The position numbers and the translations under genes are program-made. Shown here one piece after another: positions 25,801-34,531 of a stretch of 64,000 nucleotides of DNA. Source of the stretch: Daejeonella lutea (GTDB taxonomy: Bacteria > Bacteroidota > Bacteroidia > Sphingobacteriales > Sphingobacteriaceae); assembly GCF_900168015.1 (NCBI RefSeq), contig NZ_FUYR01000002.1, forward strand, positions 764,932 through 828,931, read 5' to 3'. The notes under the pieces are model-generated. The model was not told where the DNA came from, ran no database searches, and saw only the letters and a list, made by a program, of their open reading frames with translations. Within the stretch, counting starts at the first letter, position 1, and each line of letters starts with the position of its first letter.

Positions 25801-25939
25801 TGGAAGTCCCCACTTTCGTGGGTATAACAGCATTGTTTTAGCTCCAGGGGTTTGAGATTTGCGGCTTTTGAGCCGCAAATCTCAAACCCCAAGTTTCTCG
25901 AAGCAGCCTGTCATTCCCGTGAAAGCGGGAACCTACTTC
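25801..25939. repeat. Nested palindromic (REPIN-like) element with perfect 20-bp inner stem
   Basis: The inner inverted repeat is perfect over 20 bp (25847-25866 with 25871-25890) with a 4-base loop. It is flanked by two short palindromes in inverted orientation: about 25807-25829 (core CCCACTTTCGTGGG) and about 25911-25935 (core CCCGTGAAAGCGGG). The two outer palindromes are imperfect reverse complements of each other. The whole is a doubly nested structure between the thiamin receptor and thiE, with no open frame. Neither orientation has a T-run after the stem, so it is not a normal terminator. Confidence 0.7.
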
Positions 25940-25971
25940 ATTTGCCAATTATTTCCAACGGCTGGTTTTAG

Positions 25972-28338
25972 TTAAAACTTCAAACTCAATGAAAGTAAGA
26001 AATTACCCGGTGCCTGCGTAAAATAATAGTTCTCTGTTGTGAATGCACCGCCATATAGATAGCTAAAGGTATAGCCATTCGACTCGTACTTCTCAGAAAG
26101 TACATTGTTTACAAGCAAAGTTAAGCCGATGGTTTTCAAGCCTCTGAACGATGTATTGTATGACAGCCTAAGATCATTCACGAAGAATGCGTCTAACTTC
26201 CTGGCAGAGTTTGATGTATTATCAAGATATTGGTCGCTTACATACTTACTCAACAAAGCAAGCTCGGTGCGCTTGAAAGGACGAAAGCTTAACTCACTTG
26301 AACCGATGAATTGCGGAGAGAACGCCAGATCGACATCGTTGTAATTATTAACGATTTGTCCTCCGTTATCATAATCATCTACAAATTCAGTGAAGTTTTT
26401 AATTTTATTATCACTTAATGATGCGGTGAGTCCCCATGCAAGGCTCCGGCTTAACTGCAGCCGGCTATCAAGCTCAATACCGATGCGGTAACTATCCTTA
26501 ACATTCTGCCGGATATACTCACCCACATCATTGATCTTTCCAGTGAGTACTAACTGATTGTTGTACATCATCGCGTAAGCATTCAGCCCGCCTGCAAATG
26601 TACCTTTACGAACCCTATAGCCAGTTTCAATATCCAATAAGTTCTCAGAGAATGGCCGCGAAGCAGGAGTGGAATTTACATAGTCATCACGGTTTGGTTC
26701 TTTGTTAGCTATTGCCAGGGACGCATAAACATTGCTGGAGGTGTTGAGCTGGTAAGTCAGGCCAATTTTAGGATTGAAAAAGTCAAGCTGGTCATTCTGA
26801 GCCAGTGTATTTCTATTCTTATCAGTGCCCGAGATCTTATAATTAATTGACCGGTACTGAAGATCGGCATACAGGTTCAGGTCGCCAATACTATAATCTG
26901 CCTTTAAATAGGTGTTGAAATCCTTCTTCAATCCGTTTCCCTGGTAATAACGCTGAAGATTAAGGTTGACCGGAACAAATTGGCCCCGGATTACCTCACC
27001 GAAATGGTCGCCATCATATTCGTTATATGCACCACCAAAGGTGAGGTTAACAGCAGATGCAGGAACGTAATTTAATGAATAAGTGAAACCATAAAAATCA
27101 TTATCCAGCCACCGCCGCCTGATAAGATCGCTTTCAGAAATGGTAGTTCCGCCGACGGTGTATGGAGCGACGCCATAGTTAGCCAGGTCCTGATCTTCTT
27201 TAAACTCCTCATAATAGCCTTTGCCGCGGGTGTAATGCAATGCTGCATTTGCTGAGAATGAAGGCGAAATTGTTTTGGAATACAGTAGCTGGTAATGATT
27301 CTGGACGTAATTATCCGTTTGATCATCGTAGCTAAAACTGTTGAATGTGCGGTTGGTATTAAGCAGATTTTCCGGTACCCCATTCCAGGCCTGATAAGTC
27401 TTTTCAGAACCAGAAAATACATTTGCACGGAGCAGGCTGCTTTTGCCATAATAGGCGCCGCTTAGGAAATATGATTTTAGGTCAGACGAGCCACGGTCAA
27501 TGTATCCGTCAGACTTGATCCTCGACAAGCGACCGTCAAAGCTTAATTTATTGTTTATAAGACCGGTCCCAACGTTGACGGTATTCTTCAAAGTTTGATA
27601 CGACCCAAATGTGTTATTCAATTCTGCATAAGCAGAATCGCGGCGTGTGGTTGTTTGGATATTCAGGCTGCCGCCAAAGGCTCCGGCACCATTGGTAGAG
27701 GTACCAACTCCGCGCTGGATTTGAATATTATCAACTGAAGATGCGAAATCGGGCATATTCACCCAAAAAGAGCCCTGGCTTTCAGAGTCGTTATAGGGGA
27801 TTCCATTCACCGTGACATTTACCCGAGTGGGGTCGCTTCCGCGGATGCGAATGCCAGTGTAACCAATCCCGTTTCCGGCATCGGAGCTTACAACCACTGA
27901 AGGCGTCTGATTTAACAGAAAAGGAAGATCCTGGCCAAGGTTATTTTTCTCCAGTTCTTCTTTGCTTACATTTCGGTAAGTGGTGCCAGAGTTTTCGGTT
28001 GCCCGGGTGGATCGGACCAATACTTCGTCGGCGAGCATGCTATTCGGACTCAGCTCGACATTTAGCGTGATATTGGCGTTTAGGTTGATATTCTGGACTT
28101 TGGTTTCGTAACCAAGGAAACTAATCCGGATGACGTATTTACCTTCTTTGAGATTTTTTAAAGTATAGCTTCCTGTTTGGTCGGACTGAGTTGACATATA
28201 CGAGTTCTCAACGTAGATGCCTGCCCTGGCTAATGCGGTTCCAGTTTGTTTGTCCGTAATTTTTCCGGTAATAGAAAATTGTGCTGAAGCCATGAACGGC
28301 ATCAGGATCGCCGCAGCGATAAATAAGAATTTTTTCAA
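25972..28338 (-). CDS. TonB-dependent outer-membrane receptor, predicted thiamin transporter
   Basis: A 788-residue receptor with signal peptide ending near FMASAQ. A CarboxypepD_reg domain (about 21-105) is followed by a plug (ADEVLVRSTRATENSGTTYR..., GTGGSLNIQTT, IRGSDPTRVNVTVNGIPYND) and a beta-barrel ending in a terminal aromatic residue (LSLSLKF). A TPP riboswitch lies 67 bases upstream on the same strand, which strongly implies that the cargo is thiamin or a precursor; in Bacteroidota this family position (Omr1) is known for thiamin uptake. The gene is followed by a thiE-like and a TPK-like gene. No pnuT-type inner-membrane permease is seen next to it, unlike in many Bacteroidota. Confidence 0.92.
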   Translation of the reverse strand: MKKFLFIAAAILMPFMASAQFSITGKITDKQTGTALARAGIYVENSYMSTQSDQTGSYTLKNLKEGKYVIRISFLGYETKVQNINLNANITLNVELSPNSMLADEVLVRSTRATENSGTTYRNVSKEELEKNNLGQDLPFLLNQTPSVVVSSDAGNGIGYTGIRIRGSDPTRVNVTVNGIPYNDSESQGSFWVNMPDFASSVDNIQIQRGVGTSTNGAGAFGGSLNIQTTTRRDSAYAELNNTFGSYQTLKNTVNVGTGLINNKLSFDGRLSRIKSDGYIDRGSSDLKSYFLSGAYYGKSSLLRANVFSGSEKTYQAWNGVPENLLNTNRTFNSFSYDDQTDNYVQNHYQLLYSKTISPSFSANAALHYTRGKGYYEEFKEDQDLANYGVAPYTVGGTTISESDLIRRRWLDNDFYGFTYSLNYVPASAVNLTFGGAYNEYDGDHFGEVIRGQFVPVNLNLQRYYQGNGLKKDFNTYLKADYSIGDLNLYADLQYRSINYKISGTDKNRNTLAQNDQLDFFNPKIGLTYQLNTSSNVYASLAIANKEPNRDDYVNSTPASRPFSENLLDIETGYRVRKGTFAGGLNAYAMMYNNQLVLTGKINDVGEYIRQNVKDSYRIGIELDSRLQLSRSLAWGLTASLSDNKIKNFTEFVDDYDNGGQIVNNYNDVDLAFSPQFIGSSELSFRPFKRTELALLSKYVSDQYLDNTSNSARKLDAFFVNDLRLSYNTSFRGLKTIGLTLLVNNVLSEKYESNGYTFSYLYGGAFTTENYYFTQAPGNFLLSLSLKF

Positions 28339-28399
28339 AATGTATAAATAAAACTAGTTAAACATCCTGCATAGTGGGGTTCTATACAGTTCCTTAACA

Positions 28400-28575
28400 T
28401 TACCTCCCTCCGCCGGCATTATCCGGATCAGGTGCTTCTTAAGTTGACAGTTGACAGTGGACAGTTGACAGTTCGCGCTAAACTCTCAACTCTCAACTCT
28501 CAATTCTCCACTCTTGAATGGGTTTAATCTCAGCCTGTTTTTGTGTTTGATTTCGCAAACAAGGCACCCCTTATT
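28400..28575 (-). promoter_or_regulatory. TPP riboswitch (THI element) with large insertion
   Basis: On the minus strand the 5' part reads GGGGTGCC (28570-28563), CTGAGA (28533-28528) and ACCC (28523-28520). The 3' part reads CACCTGATCCGGATAATGCC from 28434, followed by the GGCGGAGGGA end near 28405. These match the thi-box consensus; the usual CTGG/CCAG stem is here CCGG/CCGG, a compensated change. Between ACCC and CACCTGATC there are about 85 bases instead of about six. The insert is made of heptanucleotide repeats (element C). The riboswitch controls the thiamin receptor gene. Confidence 0.93.
28443..28515. repeat. Heptanucleotide hairpin element C (inside the TPP riboswitch)
   Basis: The plus strand has four GTTGACA-type heptads (28443-28473), then a GCGC spacer, then five CAACTCT-type heptads (28481-28515). 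The arms are complementary except for one G/G mismatch per heptad, so they can fold as a long imperfect hairpin with a periodic 7-base register. Confidence 0.75.
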
Positions 28576-28625
28576 GATGACGCAAATGTAGGAATAATTA
28601 TTACCTTGGATTAAAGAAGTTCGAC

Positions 28626-28937
28626 ATGACAATTAAAAATGCACTTCAGTTTCGCCAGGATTTAGTTCTGCCGGCAACTATGGCGATCTCCCTGAGCCTG
28701 TTAGGCTTTTATATTGATGAGGGTAAATACAACTTTGATGGAATATCCCGACCGGATAATTTGCTATTCCTGAGTGTTTATGTGACCATATACTTTGGAT
28801 TCCAGTACTTAGTTAAGCTAGCTCTTGAACAATTTTTAGGCACTGGAAAATCTCAAAGATTAATTGCTGGTGCACTTGCCGCTTTAAGTTTGCCCCTCGC
28901 TATCGGATTATTTTTATGGATTGTAATGACCCCATAA
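28626..28937 (+). CDS. Small integral membrane protein, unknown function
   Basis: A 103-residue protein with three hydrophobic segments (about 17-30, 47-66 and 82-101). It starts MTIKNALQFRQDLVLPATMA and ends with IGLFLWIVMTP. No domain was recognised. It is divergent from the thiamin riboswitch region and 104 bases upstream of aspS. Whether it has its own promoter is unclear. Confidence 0.75.
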   Translation: MTIKNALQFRQDLVLPATMAISLSLLGFYIDEGKYNFDGISRPDNLLFLSVYVTIYFGFQYLVKLALEQFLGTGKSQRLIAGALAALSLPLAIGLFLWIVMTP

Positions 28938-28990
28938 TACTGCCTTAATCCCCTGACTTCTAACTGAACCCTGCATAAAAATGCAATTTA

Positions 28991-29024
28991 TTGCACCCCA
29001 AGTTTTTCAAAAAACGTACTTTTG
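28991..29024 (+). promoter_or_regulatory. Candidate promoter for aspS
   Basis: TACTTTTG at 29017-29024 is a perfect TAnnTTTG -7 box, 17 bases upstream of the chosen ATG. A TTG at 28991-28993 could serve as the -33 element with a long 23-base spacer. A start at 28991 for aspS would put the gene over its own promoter, which supports the ATG at 29042. Confidence 0.5.
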
Positions 29025-29041
29025 GCACTTTAACGAATTTT

Positions 29042-30787
29042 ATGCTCAGAACACATACTTGCGGAGAACTAACCATCAACGATTTAAATAAAGAAGTTAC
29101 GCTTACCGGCTGGGTGCAGAAATCCCGGGATCTCGGGGGAATGACCTTTGTTGATATGCGTGATCGGTACGGTATAACGCAGTTAACGTTTAATTCTGAT
29201 GATAATGCAGAGCTGCGAGCACAGGCAAGGGATCTGGGACGCGAATTTGTAATAAAAGTCACCGGTAAAGTTATCGAGCGCTCCAATAAAAATCTTAAAA
29301 TGCCAACCGGTGAGGTTGAGATTAAGGTATCAACAATGGAGCTTTTGAATAGTGCTAAGCTGCCTCCGTTCCTAATTGAGGATGAAACGGATGGTGGCGA
29401 AGACCTGAGAGCCAAATACAGATATCTTGATCTCCGTCGTAATCCAGTTAGAAATAATCTGGTATTGAGACATAAAATGGCTCAAGAAGTCAGAAAATAT
29501 CTTGACGGGCTCGACTTTATTGAGGTTGAGACGCCAGTTCTTATTAAATCTACACCTGAAGGAGCACGTGATTTTGTGGTCCCAAGCCGGATGAATCCAG
29601 GTGAGTTTTACGCTCTGCCGCAGTCTCCTCAAACTTTTAAGCAGCTTTTGATGGTATCTGGTTTTGACCGTTATTTCCAGATCGTTAAGTGTTTCAGGGA
29701 TGAAGATTTGCGTGCCGACCGTCAGCCGGAATTCACCCAAATTGATTGCGAAATGGCCTTCATTGAACAGGAAGATATTCTGAATGTATTTGAAGGGCTG
29801 ATCCGCACATTATTTAAGAACGTTAAGGATGTTGATCTGATTGACGTTCCGCGCATGCAGTATTCGGATGCAATGCGGCTTTACGGATCTGACAAACCAG
29901 ATACACGGTTTGAAATGCAATTTGTTGAGCTTAACGACATCGTTAAAGGGAAAGATTTCCCAGTGTTCGACAATGCAGAATTGGTCATTGGGATTAATGC
30001 TAAGAACTGCGCAGAATACACAAGAAAGCAGCTGGATGAACTTACGGACTTTATCAAACGTCCTCAAATTGGTGCTACCGGATTAATTTACCTCCGCCAC
30101 AATAGTGACGGAAGCCTGAAATCTTCTGTTGATAAGTTCTACAACGAAGGTGAGCTTAACAAATGGTCGCAGATGTTTGATTCGAAGCCTGGCGATCTTA
30201 TGCTCATCATGGCTGGCGTGAAAGATAAAGTTCGCAAGCAATTGAGCGAGCTGCGCCTGGAAATGGGTAACCGTTTAGGCCTGAGAGATAAAAATGTGTT
30301 CGCGCCCCTTTGGGTCCTTGATTTCCCTCTTTTAGAATGGGATGAAGACACTCAGCGTTACCACGCAATGCACCATCCATTTACTTCGCCGAAACCTGAA
30401 GATATAGCCATGCTTGACACCAATCCTGGAGAGGTCAGGGCTAACGCATATGACATGGTCATCAATGGTACTGAAATTGGCGGAGGTTCAATCCGGATCC
30501 ATGACCGTGCACTTCAATCTTTGATGTTTAAGCACCTTGGTTTTAGCGTGGACGAAGCCCAGAAACAATTTGGATTTCTTCTGGATGCTTTCGAATATGG
30601 CGCCCCTCCGCATGGTGGTATTGCTTTTGGTTTCGATCGTCTCGTTTCCATTTTCGCCGGATTGGATTCCATTCGCGATGTTATAGCTTTCCCTAAAAAT
30701 AATTCGGGCCGTGATGTGATGATCGATTCACCTTCGACAATTGCAGAGGAGCAGTTGAAAGAATTGAAGATTAGCACGACAGTCTAG
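29042..30787 (+). CDS. aspS: Aspartate--tRNA ligase
   Basis: A 581-residue class II aminoacyl-tRNA synthetase. The start is the ATG at 29042 ([16 protein letters not shown]); an upstream TTG frame would add residues lacking the OB-fold start. The OB-fold covers about residues 1-105, class II motif 2 is represented by [20 protein letters not shown], the bacterial GAD insertion follows, and motif 3 is [12 protein letters not shown], with GAPPHGGIA just before. The tail [16 protein letters not shown] is typical of bacterial AspRS. Length and motifs are complete. Confidence 0.97.
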   Translation: MLRTHTCGELTINDLNKEVTLTGWVQKSRDLGGMTFVDMRDRYGITQLTFNSDDNAELRAQARDLGREFVIKVTGKVIERSNKNLKMPTGEVEIKVSTMELLNSAKLPPFLIEDETDGGEDLRAKYRYLDLRRNPVRNNLVLRHKMAQEVRKYLDGLDFIEVETPVLIKSTPEGARDFVVPSRMNPGEFYALPQSPQTFKQLLMVSGFDRYFQIVKCFRDEDLRADRQPEFTQIDCEMAFIEQEDILNVFEGLIRTLFKNVKDVDLIDVPRMQYSDAMRLYGSDKPDTRFEMQFVELNDIVKGKDFPVFDNAELVIGINAKNCAEYTRKQLDELTDFIKRPQIGATGLIYLRHNSDGSLKSSVDKFYNEGELNKWSQMFDSKPGDLMLIMAGVKDKVRKQLSELRLEMGNRLGLRDKNVFAPLWVLDFPLLEWDEDTQRYHAMHHPFTSPKPEDIAMLDTNPGEVRANAYDMVINGTEIGGGSIRIHDRALQSLMFKHLGFSVDEAQKQFGFLLDAFEYGAPPHGGIAFGFDRLVSIFAGLDSIRDVIAFPKNNSGRDVMIDSPSTIAEEQLKELKISTTV

Positions 30788-30788
30788 A

Positions 30789-30907
30789 GAATCAAGTTTC
30801 AAGTATCAAGTATCAAGATTTCCACAAGGCGCATCGTAGATTTAGAGAGGGCGTCAATGAATAAGTGGGAATCGATCTTGATTCCTGATACTTGGCTCCT
30901 GATACTA
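30789..30907. repeat. Heptanucleotide hairpin element D
   Basis: The left arm (30789-30820) has four heptads of the TATCAAG type. The right arm (30874-30907) has the imperfect reverse complement (CTTGATT, CCTGATA, CTTGGCT, CCTGATA). It lies between aspS and the glycosylasparaginase gene. It shares the 16-base string ATTCCTGATACTTGGC (30881-30896) with element E (33794-33809). Confidence 0.75.
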
Positions 30908-30925
30908 TTTTCCTAACTTTAAATC

Positions 30926-31948
30926 ATGGTAGATCGTCGTAAATTTCTCAAGGCAAGTTCCCTTGCTGGCGCTTCAATGCTGGCAGGCAATTCTTTTGCC
31001 GGAACTCCTAATTCCCCTTTTAAGGCAGTCCTGGATAATCCCATCGTAATCTCAACCTGGGATTTTGGTGTTGCAGCAAATGCAGCTGCTTGGGATGTGC
31101 TTAAAAATAACGGGCGAGCGCTCGACGCTGTTGAGAAGGGGGTTCACGTGCCTGAGGCAGACCTGAATAATCAAAGCGTTGGGAAGGGTGGTTTCCCTGA
31201 CCGGGATGGCAAAGTCACCCTTGACGCCTGTATAATGGATGAATTTGGGAATTGTGGCAGCGTAGCTGCTTTGGAGAACATCGTCCATCCAATATCTGTA
31301 GCGCGTTTGGTTATGGAAAAAACTCCGCATGTGATGCTCGTGGGTGAAGGAGCTTTGAAATTTGCCCGGCAACAGGGCTTTAAGGAAGAGAATCTCCTAA
31401 CGCCTAAGTCTGAAAAGGCATGGAAGGAGTGGCTTAAGAAGTCAGAATATAAGCCAGAGATTAATGTAGAGAATAAATCATTTCGTCCCGACAAGCTGCC
31501 GGGCAATAAGTTCAACCATGACACTATTGGTATGCTTGCGATAGACGCGAAAGGAAACCTTTCCGGCGCCTGCACAACCAGCGGAATGGCTTTCAAAATG
31601 AGTGGGCGTGTAGGCGATTCACCGATTATTGGTGCGGGACTATATGTTGATAACGAGATCGGTGGAGCGACATCAACCGGAGTTGGCGAAGAAGTGATCA
31701 GGAATGTAGGAAGTTTCCTGGTCGTGGAGCTTATGCGTCAGGGTTATTCACCTGAGGACGCTTGCAAAGAAGCGGTGATGCGCATCATCAAAAAGAAGCC
31801 GGAAATCGCAAAGGAGATTCAGGTGGGATTTTTGGCGATCAACAAACAAGGAAAATACGGCGCTTATGCCATTCAGAAAGGCTTTAGTTTTGCTGTCTGC
31901 GATAAAAAAGACCAATCTTTATTGATTAAAGGAAAGAGTTATTACTGA
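30926..31948 (+). CDS. Glycosylasparaginase (N4-(beta-N-acetylglucosaminyl)-L-asparaginase)
   Basis: A 340-residue N-terminal nucleophile hydrolase. The leader MVDRRKFLKASSLAGASMLA looks like a Tat-type signal, so it is exported. The autocatalytic cleavage and nucleophile site is NHDTIGMLAID, with Thr200 as nucleophile; GRVGDSPIIGAGLYVDNEIG and SGMAFKMSGRVG follow in the beta-chain as in the family. It would cut the GlcNAc-Asn linkage of glycoprotein fragments, fitting scavenging of glycopeptides. Its stop overlaps the start of cutC by one base (TGATG), which suggests an operon. Confidence 0.95.
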   Translation: MVDRRKFLKASSLAGASMLAGNSFAGTPNSPFKAVLDNPIVISTWDFGVAANAAAWDVLKNNGRALDAVEKGVHVPEADLNNQSVGKGGFPDRDGKVTLDACIMDEFGNCGSVAALENIVHPISVARLVMEKTPHVMLVGEGALKFARQQGFKEENLLTPKSEKAWKEWLKKSEYKPEINVENKSFRPDKLPGNKFNHDTIGMLAIDAKGNLSGACTTSGMAFKMSGRVGDSPIIGAGLYVDNEIGGATSTGVGEEVIRNVGSFLVVELMRQGYSPEDACKEAVMRIIKKKPEIAKEIQVGFLAINKQGKYGAYAIQKGFSFAVCDKKDQSLLIKGKSYY

Positions 31949-32682
31949 TGAAATACACGCTGGAGATCTGTGCAGGTTCTCTTTTATCGGCATTGAATGC
32001 CCAACAGGGAGGTGCTGATCGCGTAGAGCTTTGTGATAATTTATATGAAGGCGGAACTACGCCATCATACGGTATGATCAAAACCTGTATCTCACTGCTC
32101 GACATTCCATTTTTTCCAATCATCCGGCCGCGGGGTGGGGATTTCGTGTATTCTGATGCTGAATTTGACGTGATGAAGGAAGATATTCTAACTTGCTCAT
32201 TACTTGGATGTGAAGGAGTGGTATTTGGTATCCTTCGTCAGGATGGGACTATAGATAGTGAGCGATGTGCCGAACTTGCAGCAATTTCGGGATCAATGCA
32301 GTTGACTTTTCATAGGGCATTTGATCGCTGCATTGATCGGGAAAACGGACTGGAGTCCATTATTGATATGGGCTTCCATCGGGTTCTCACGTCAGGCGGA
32401 GCGGATCAGGCCGAAGGAGCTATCCCAGAATTAGGGCGTCTGGTAAAACAAGCAGGGAGCAGAATCAGTATAATGCCGGGTTCAGGAATAACCCATCACA
32501 ATTTGCTGACGATGGCAGACATGACGGGTGCTTTTGAATTCCATAGTACGGCAAAGAAAAAAATTGATCTGGAAAATAAAACTCCACCGAAAAACCTTGA
32601 TACACAATATCCTTATGAAACAGATGTTTCAATAGTAGCTAAAATGCGTGCAATCCTCGACGCAGCTGATCCACTGAGATGA
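31948..32682 (+). CDS. cutC: CutC family protein (copper homeostasis annotation)
   Basis: A 244-residue TIM-barrel protein beginning MKYTLEICAGSLLSALNAQQ, with GADRVELCDNLYEGGTTPSYG, MTFHRAFDR-like LTFHRAFDRCIDRENGLE, and LTSGGADQAEGAIPELGRLV in order. The last two are diagnostic for CutC. The family is annotated as copper homeostasis, but this role is not well supported and the enzymatic activity is unclear. Coupled to the glycosylasparaginase by a one-base overlap, it may have a sugar-related role in this context, which is inference. Confidence 0.93.
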   Translation: MKYTLEICAGSLLSALNAQQGGADRVELCDNLYEGGTTPSYGMIKTCISLLDIPFFPIIRPRGGDFVYSDAEFDVMKEDILTCSLLGCEGVVFGILRQDGTIDSERCAELAAISGSMQLTFHRAFDRCIDRENGLESIIDMGFHRVLTSGGADQAEGAIPELGRLVKQAGSRISIMPGSGITHHNLLTMADMTGAFEFHSTAKKKIDLENKTPPKNLDTQYPYETDVSIVAKMRAILDAADPLR

Positions 32683-32737
32683 AGATCAAACCTACCCACA
32701 TCAGCACAATTACCTAGCTATTTATATCTTAGCGGTG

Positions 32738-33700
32738 ATGAACCGCATAGACCGCATCTCCGCCATTCTTATCCATCTGCAATCACGGAAGGTTGTAAAA
32801 GCGCAAGACATCGCAGATAGATTTGAAATTAGCTTGCGAACTGTTTACAGGGATATACGAACCCTTGAACAAGCGGGCATTCCTTTGATCGGAGAAGCTG
32901 GAATGGGTTATTCCTTAGTTGATGGCTATCGCCTTCCACCCGTCATGTTTAGTCCGGAGGAGGCCCTTGCCTTTCTAACTGCGGAGAAACTTGTCGCCCA
33001 ATTGACCGACGGCCCCAACGCGGTAAATTACAGTTCCGCAATGTATAAGATTAAAGCGGTACTAGATGAAGATAAGAGGGAACTACTGCAGAATATTGGC
33101 GATCACATTGAGGTGTTCAGGCGTCCTGGTGAAGCTGGAATTCAGCCAGATCTCAATCTGATGCAACCCGTGTTGAAGAGCATTGATCAAAGAAAGGTGT
33201 TGCAGATAAAATACCATGCGCGATATAATCAACAAAAAACACAGCGTTTTGTAGAACCTTTGGGCGTATTTTATTCCGAAAATAGCTGGCATCTCATTGC
33301 ATTTTGCCGGATGAGAAACGATTACCGCGACTTTAGATTCGACCGCATATATTCAATGGAGCTGACTCAAATCGATTTCTCTAAAGAGCATCAGACTTTG
33401 AAAGAATATCTGGCGCGGTATGATGTCGAAAGCCCGGAAAATCAAAGCCTGCCTCTCGTTATCATAAGGGTAAATAAAGATAAGGCCTACTGGCTTGAAA
33501 ATCAGAAATATCATCAGGGTTTTATATCTGAAACAGACGAAAACGATGGGATAGCGATGAGTTTCTTATGCTCATCACTGCATGGATTCGCCCGATGGTT
33601 TATGATGTTCGGCGATCATGCGGAGGTCATACAGCCGGAGGCATTAAAAGACGAAGTACGTAAGTTGATAAAGGTGGTTTCGGAAAGGATGGAGAAATAA
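32738..33700 (+). CDS. YafY-type WYL domain transcriptional regulator
   Basis: A 320-residue regulator. The ATG at 32738 was taken; a GTG three bases upstream is equally possible. A DeoR-type winged helix-turn-helix (residues about 5-65, VKAQDIADRFEISLRTVYRD) is followed by a WYL-family sensory domain (about 140-310, PLGVFYSENSWHLIAFCRM, then FRFDRIYSMEL). Such proteins bind nucleotides or other ligands and repress DNA-damage or phage-defence genes in some bacteria. It is monocistronic here, and no defence gene is adjacent. Its targets are unknown. Confidence 0.93.
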   Translation: MNRIDRISAILIHLQSRKVVKAQDIADRFEISLRTVYRDIRTLEQAGIPLIGEAGMGYSLVDGYRLPPVMFSPEEALAFLTAEKLVAQLTDGPNAVNYSSAMYKIKAVLDEDKRELLQNIGDHIEVFRRPGEAGIQPDLNLMQPVLKSIDQRKVLQIKYHARYNQQKTQRFVEPLGVFYSENSWHLIAFCRMRNDYRDFRFDRIYSMELTQIDFSKEHQTLKEYLARYDVESPENQSLPLVIIRVNKDKAYWLENQKYHQGFISETDENDGIAMSFLCSSLHGFARWFMMFGDHAEVIQPEALKDEVRKLIKVVSERMEK

Positions 33701-33809
33701 TCAGGAACTAAGAAGGCAGAAACAAAACTTCGACAAAGCGATTGATACTTTAATCCAAAATGAGATTGTGAGTTGAGAGGTCTACCTATCCTAATTCCTG
33801 ATACTTGGC
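33700..33809. repeat. Heptanucleotide hairpin element E (weak)
   Basis: The right part at 33790-33809 contains the 16-base string ATTCCTGATACTTGGC shared with element D. The left part near 33700-33720 (TCAGGAACTAAG...) is only loosely complementary. A TGAGTTGAGAG stretch between the arms resembles the heptads of element C. It lies in the convergent gap between the WYL regulator and the LEA lipoprotein. Confidence 0.5.
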
Positions 33810-33810
33810 G

Positions 33811-34413
33811 TTAAAAAAGTATTTTACTGCTAACTTCTTTATCGATAGTTATATACCCAGGGTATCTTACCAGTTTGCCCCCAACATCAATGGTTGGTTT
33901 TATCTTAATGGTAACCACGCCTTTTCGTTCAGCGGCACCACTTTCTCCACCTCTTACAAAATCCAGGATTTCTTCCATAGTTTTTCCGTTTGAAAGAAAA
34001 GAATAGATATTTGAATTTACACGTACAGGAACTGTTGTTGTGCCCCCCGGCTGAATACTTACTTTTTGATTAACAAAACCATTGGCGATTTCCTGATTTT
34101 TAATGAGCACAATATACTCGAACTGGTTTATTGCAGCTTCGGTAGAGGTTGGATTAGTAATTGCCAGATTGACCCGAGCTTTCAAGGGTATGTTTTTGCG
34201 GAATAGGGCGAGAGCCAGTTCCGGCACATTTCGTAGTTCCAGAGTTTTATTTTTTACCAGGCGACTGATATCCCTGCCCGCAAGGTAAATGCTGTCAGCT
34301 GAACTGATCTCATAAGTACATTTTTCCAGAGCCTCTATTTGCCTTGCTTGTTTATTTAATCCGCAGCCTGCTGCTAAAACTGCAAGCAGGATAACGATTG
34401 ATAATCTTTTCAT
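33811..34413 (-). CDS. LEA type 2 family lipoprotein
   Basis: A 200-residue lipoprotein with leader MKRLSIVILLAVLAAGCGLN (lipobox LAAGC). The middle (LKARVNLAITNPTSTEAAIN, then EYIVLIKNQEIANG and PGGTTTVPVRVNSNIYSF) fits the WHy/LEA14-like beta-sandwich, usually about 100 residues. These domains appear in desiccation- or stress-related proteins, but here a mere structural lipoprotein role is as likely. It is convergent with the WYL regulator and divergent from GDPD. Confidence 0.75.
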   Translation of the reverse strand: MKRLSIVILLAVLAAGCGLNKQARQIEALEKCTYEISSADSIYLAGRDISRLVKNKTLELRNVPELALALFRKNIPLKARVNLAITNPTSTEAAINQFEYIVLIKNQEIANGFVNQKVSIQPGGTTTVPVRVNSNIYSFLSNGKTMEEILDFVRGGESGAAERKGVVTIKIKPTIDVGGKLVRYPGYITIDKEVSSKILF

Positions 34414-34438
34414 GGTTTATATATTGCTGAATTCGTGC

Positions 34439-34446
34439 CAAACTTA
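34439..34446 (-). promoter_or_regulatory. Candidate -7 promoter box
   Basis: The minus strand reads TAAGTTTG, a perfect TAnnTTTG, 26 bases upstream of the ATG at 34413. No matching -33 TTTG was found. Confidence 0.4.
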
Positions 34447-34531
34447 TTCATTTGCCTGATTGTTCATAGTAATTTGTTCTTGGACATTAGCTAAATTGCT
34501 TTCCTAAATCAAGAATCAAAAAAAGCTTCCA

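Noticed and set aside
25847-25890. Terminator from the 20-bp perfect stem
   Set aside because: No T-run on either strand and the surrounding outer palindromes suggest a repeat element instead.
28443-28515. CRISPR-like array
   Set aside because: Repeat units are only seven bases, have no spacers of constant length and are arranged as an inverted pair; no cas gene is in the window.
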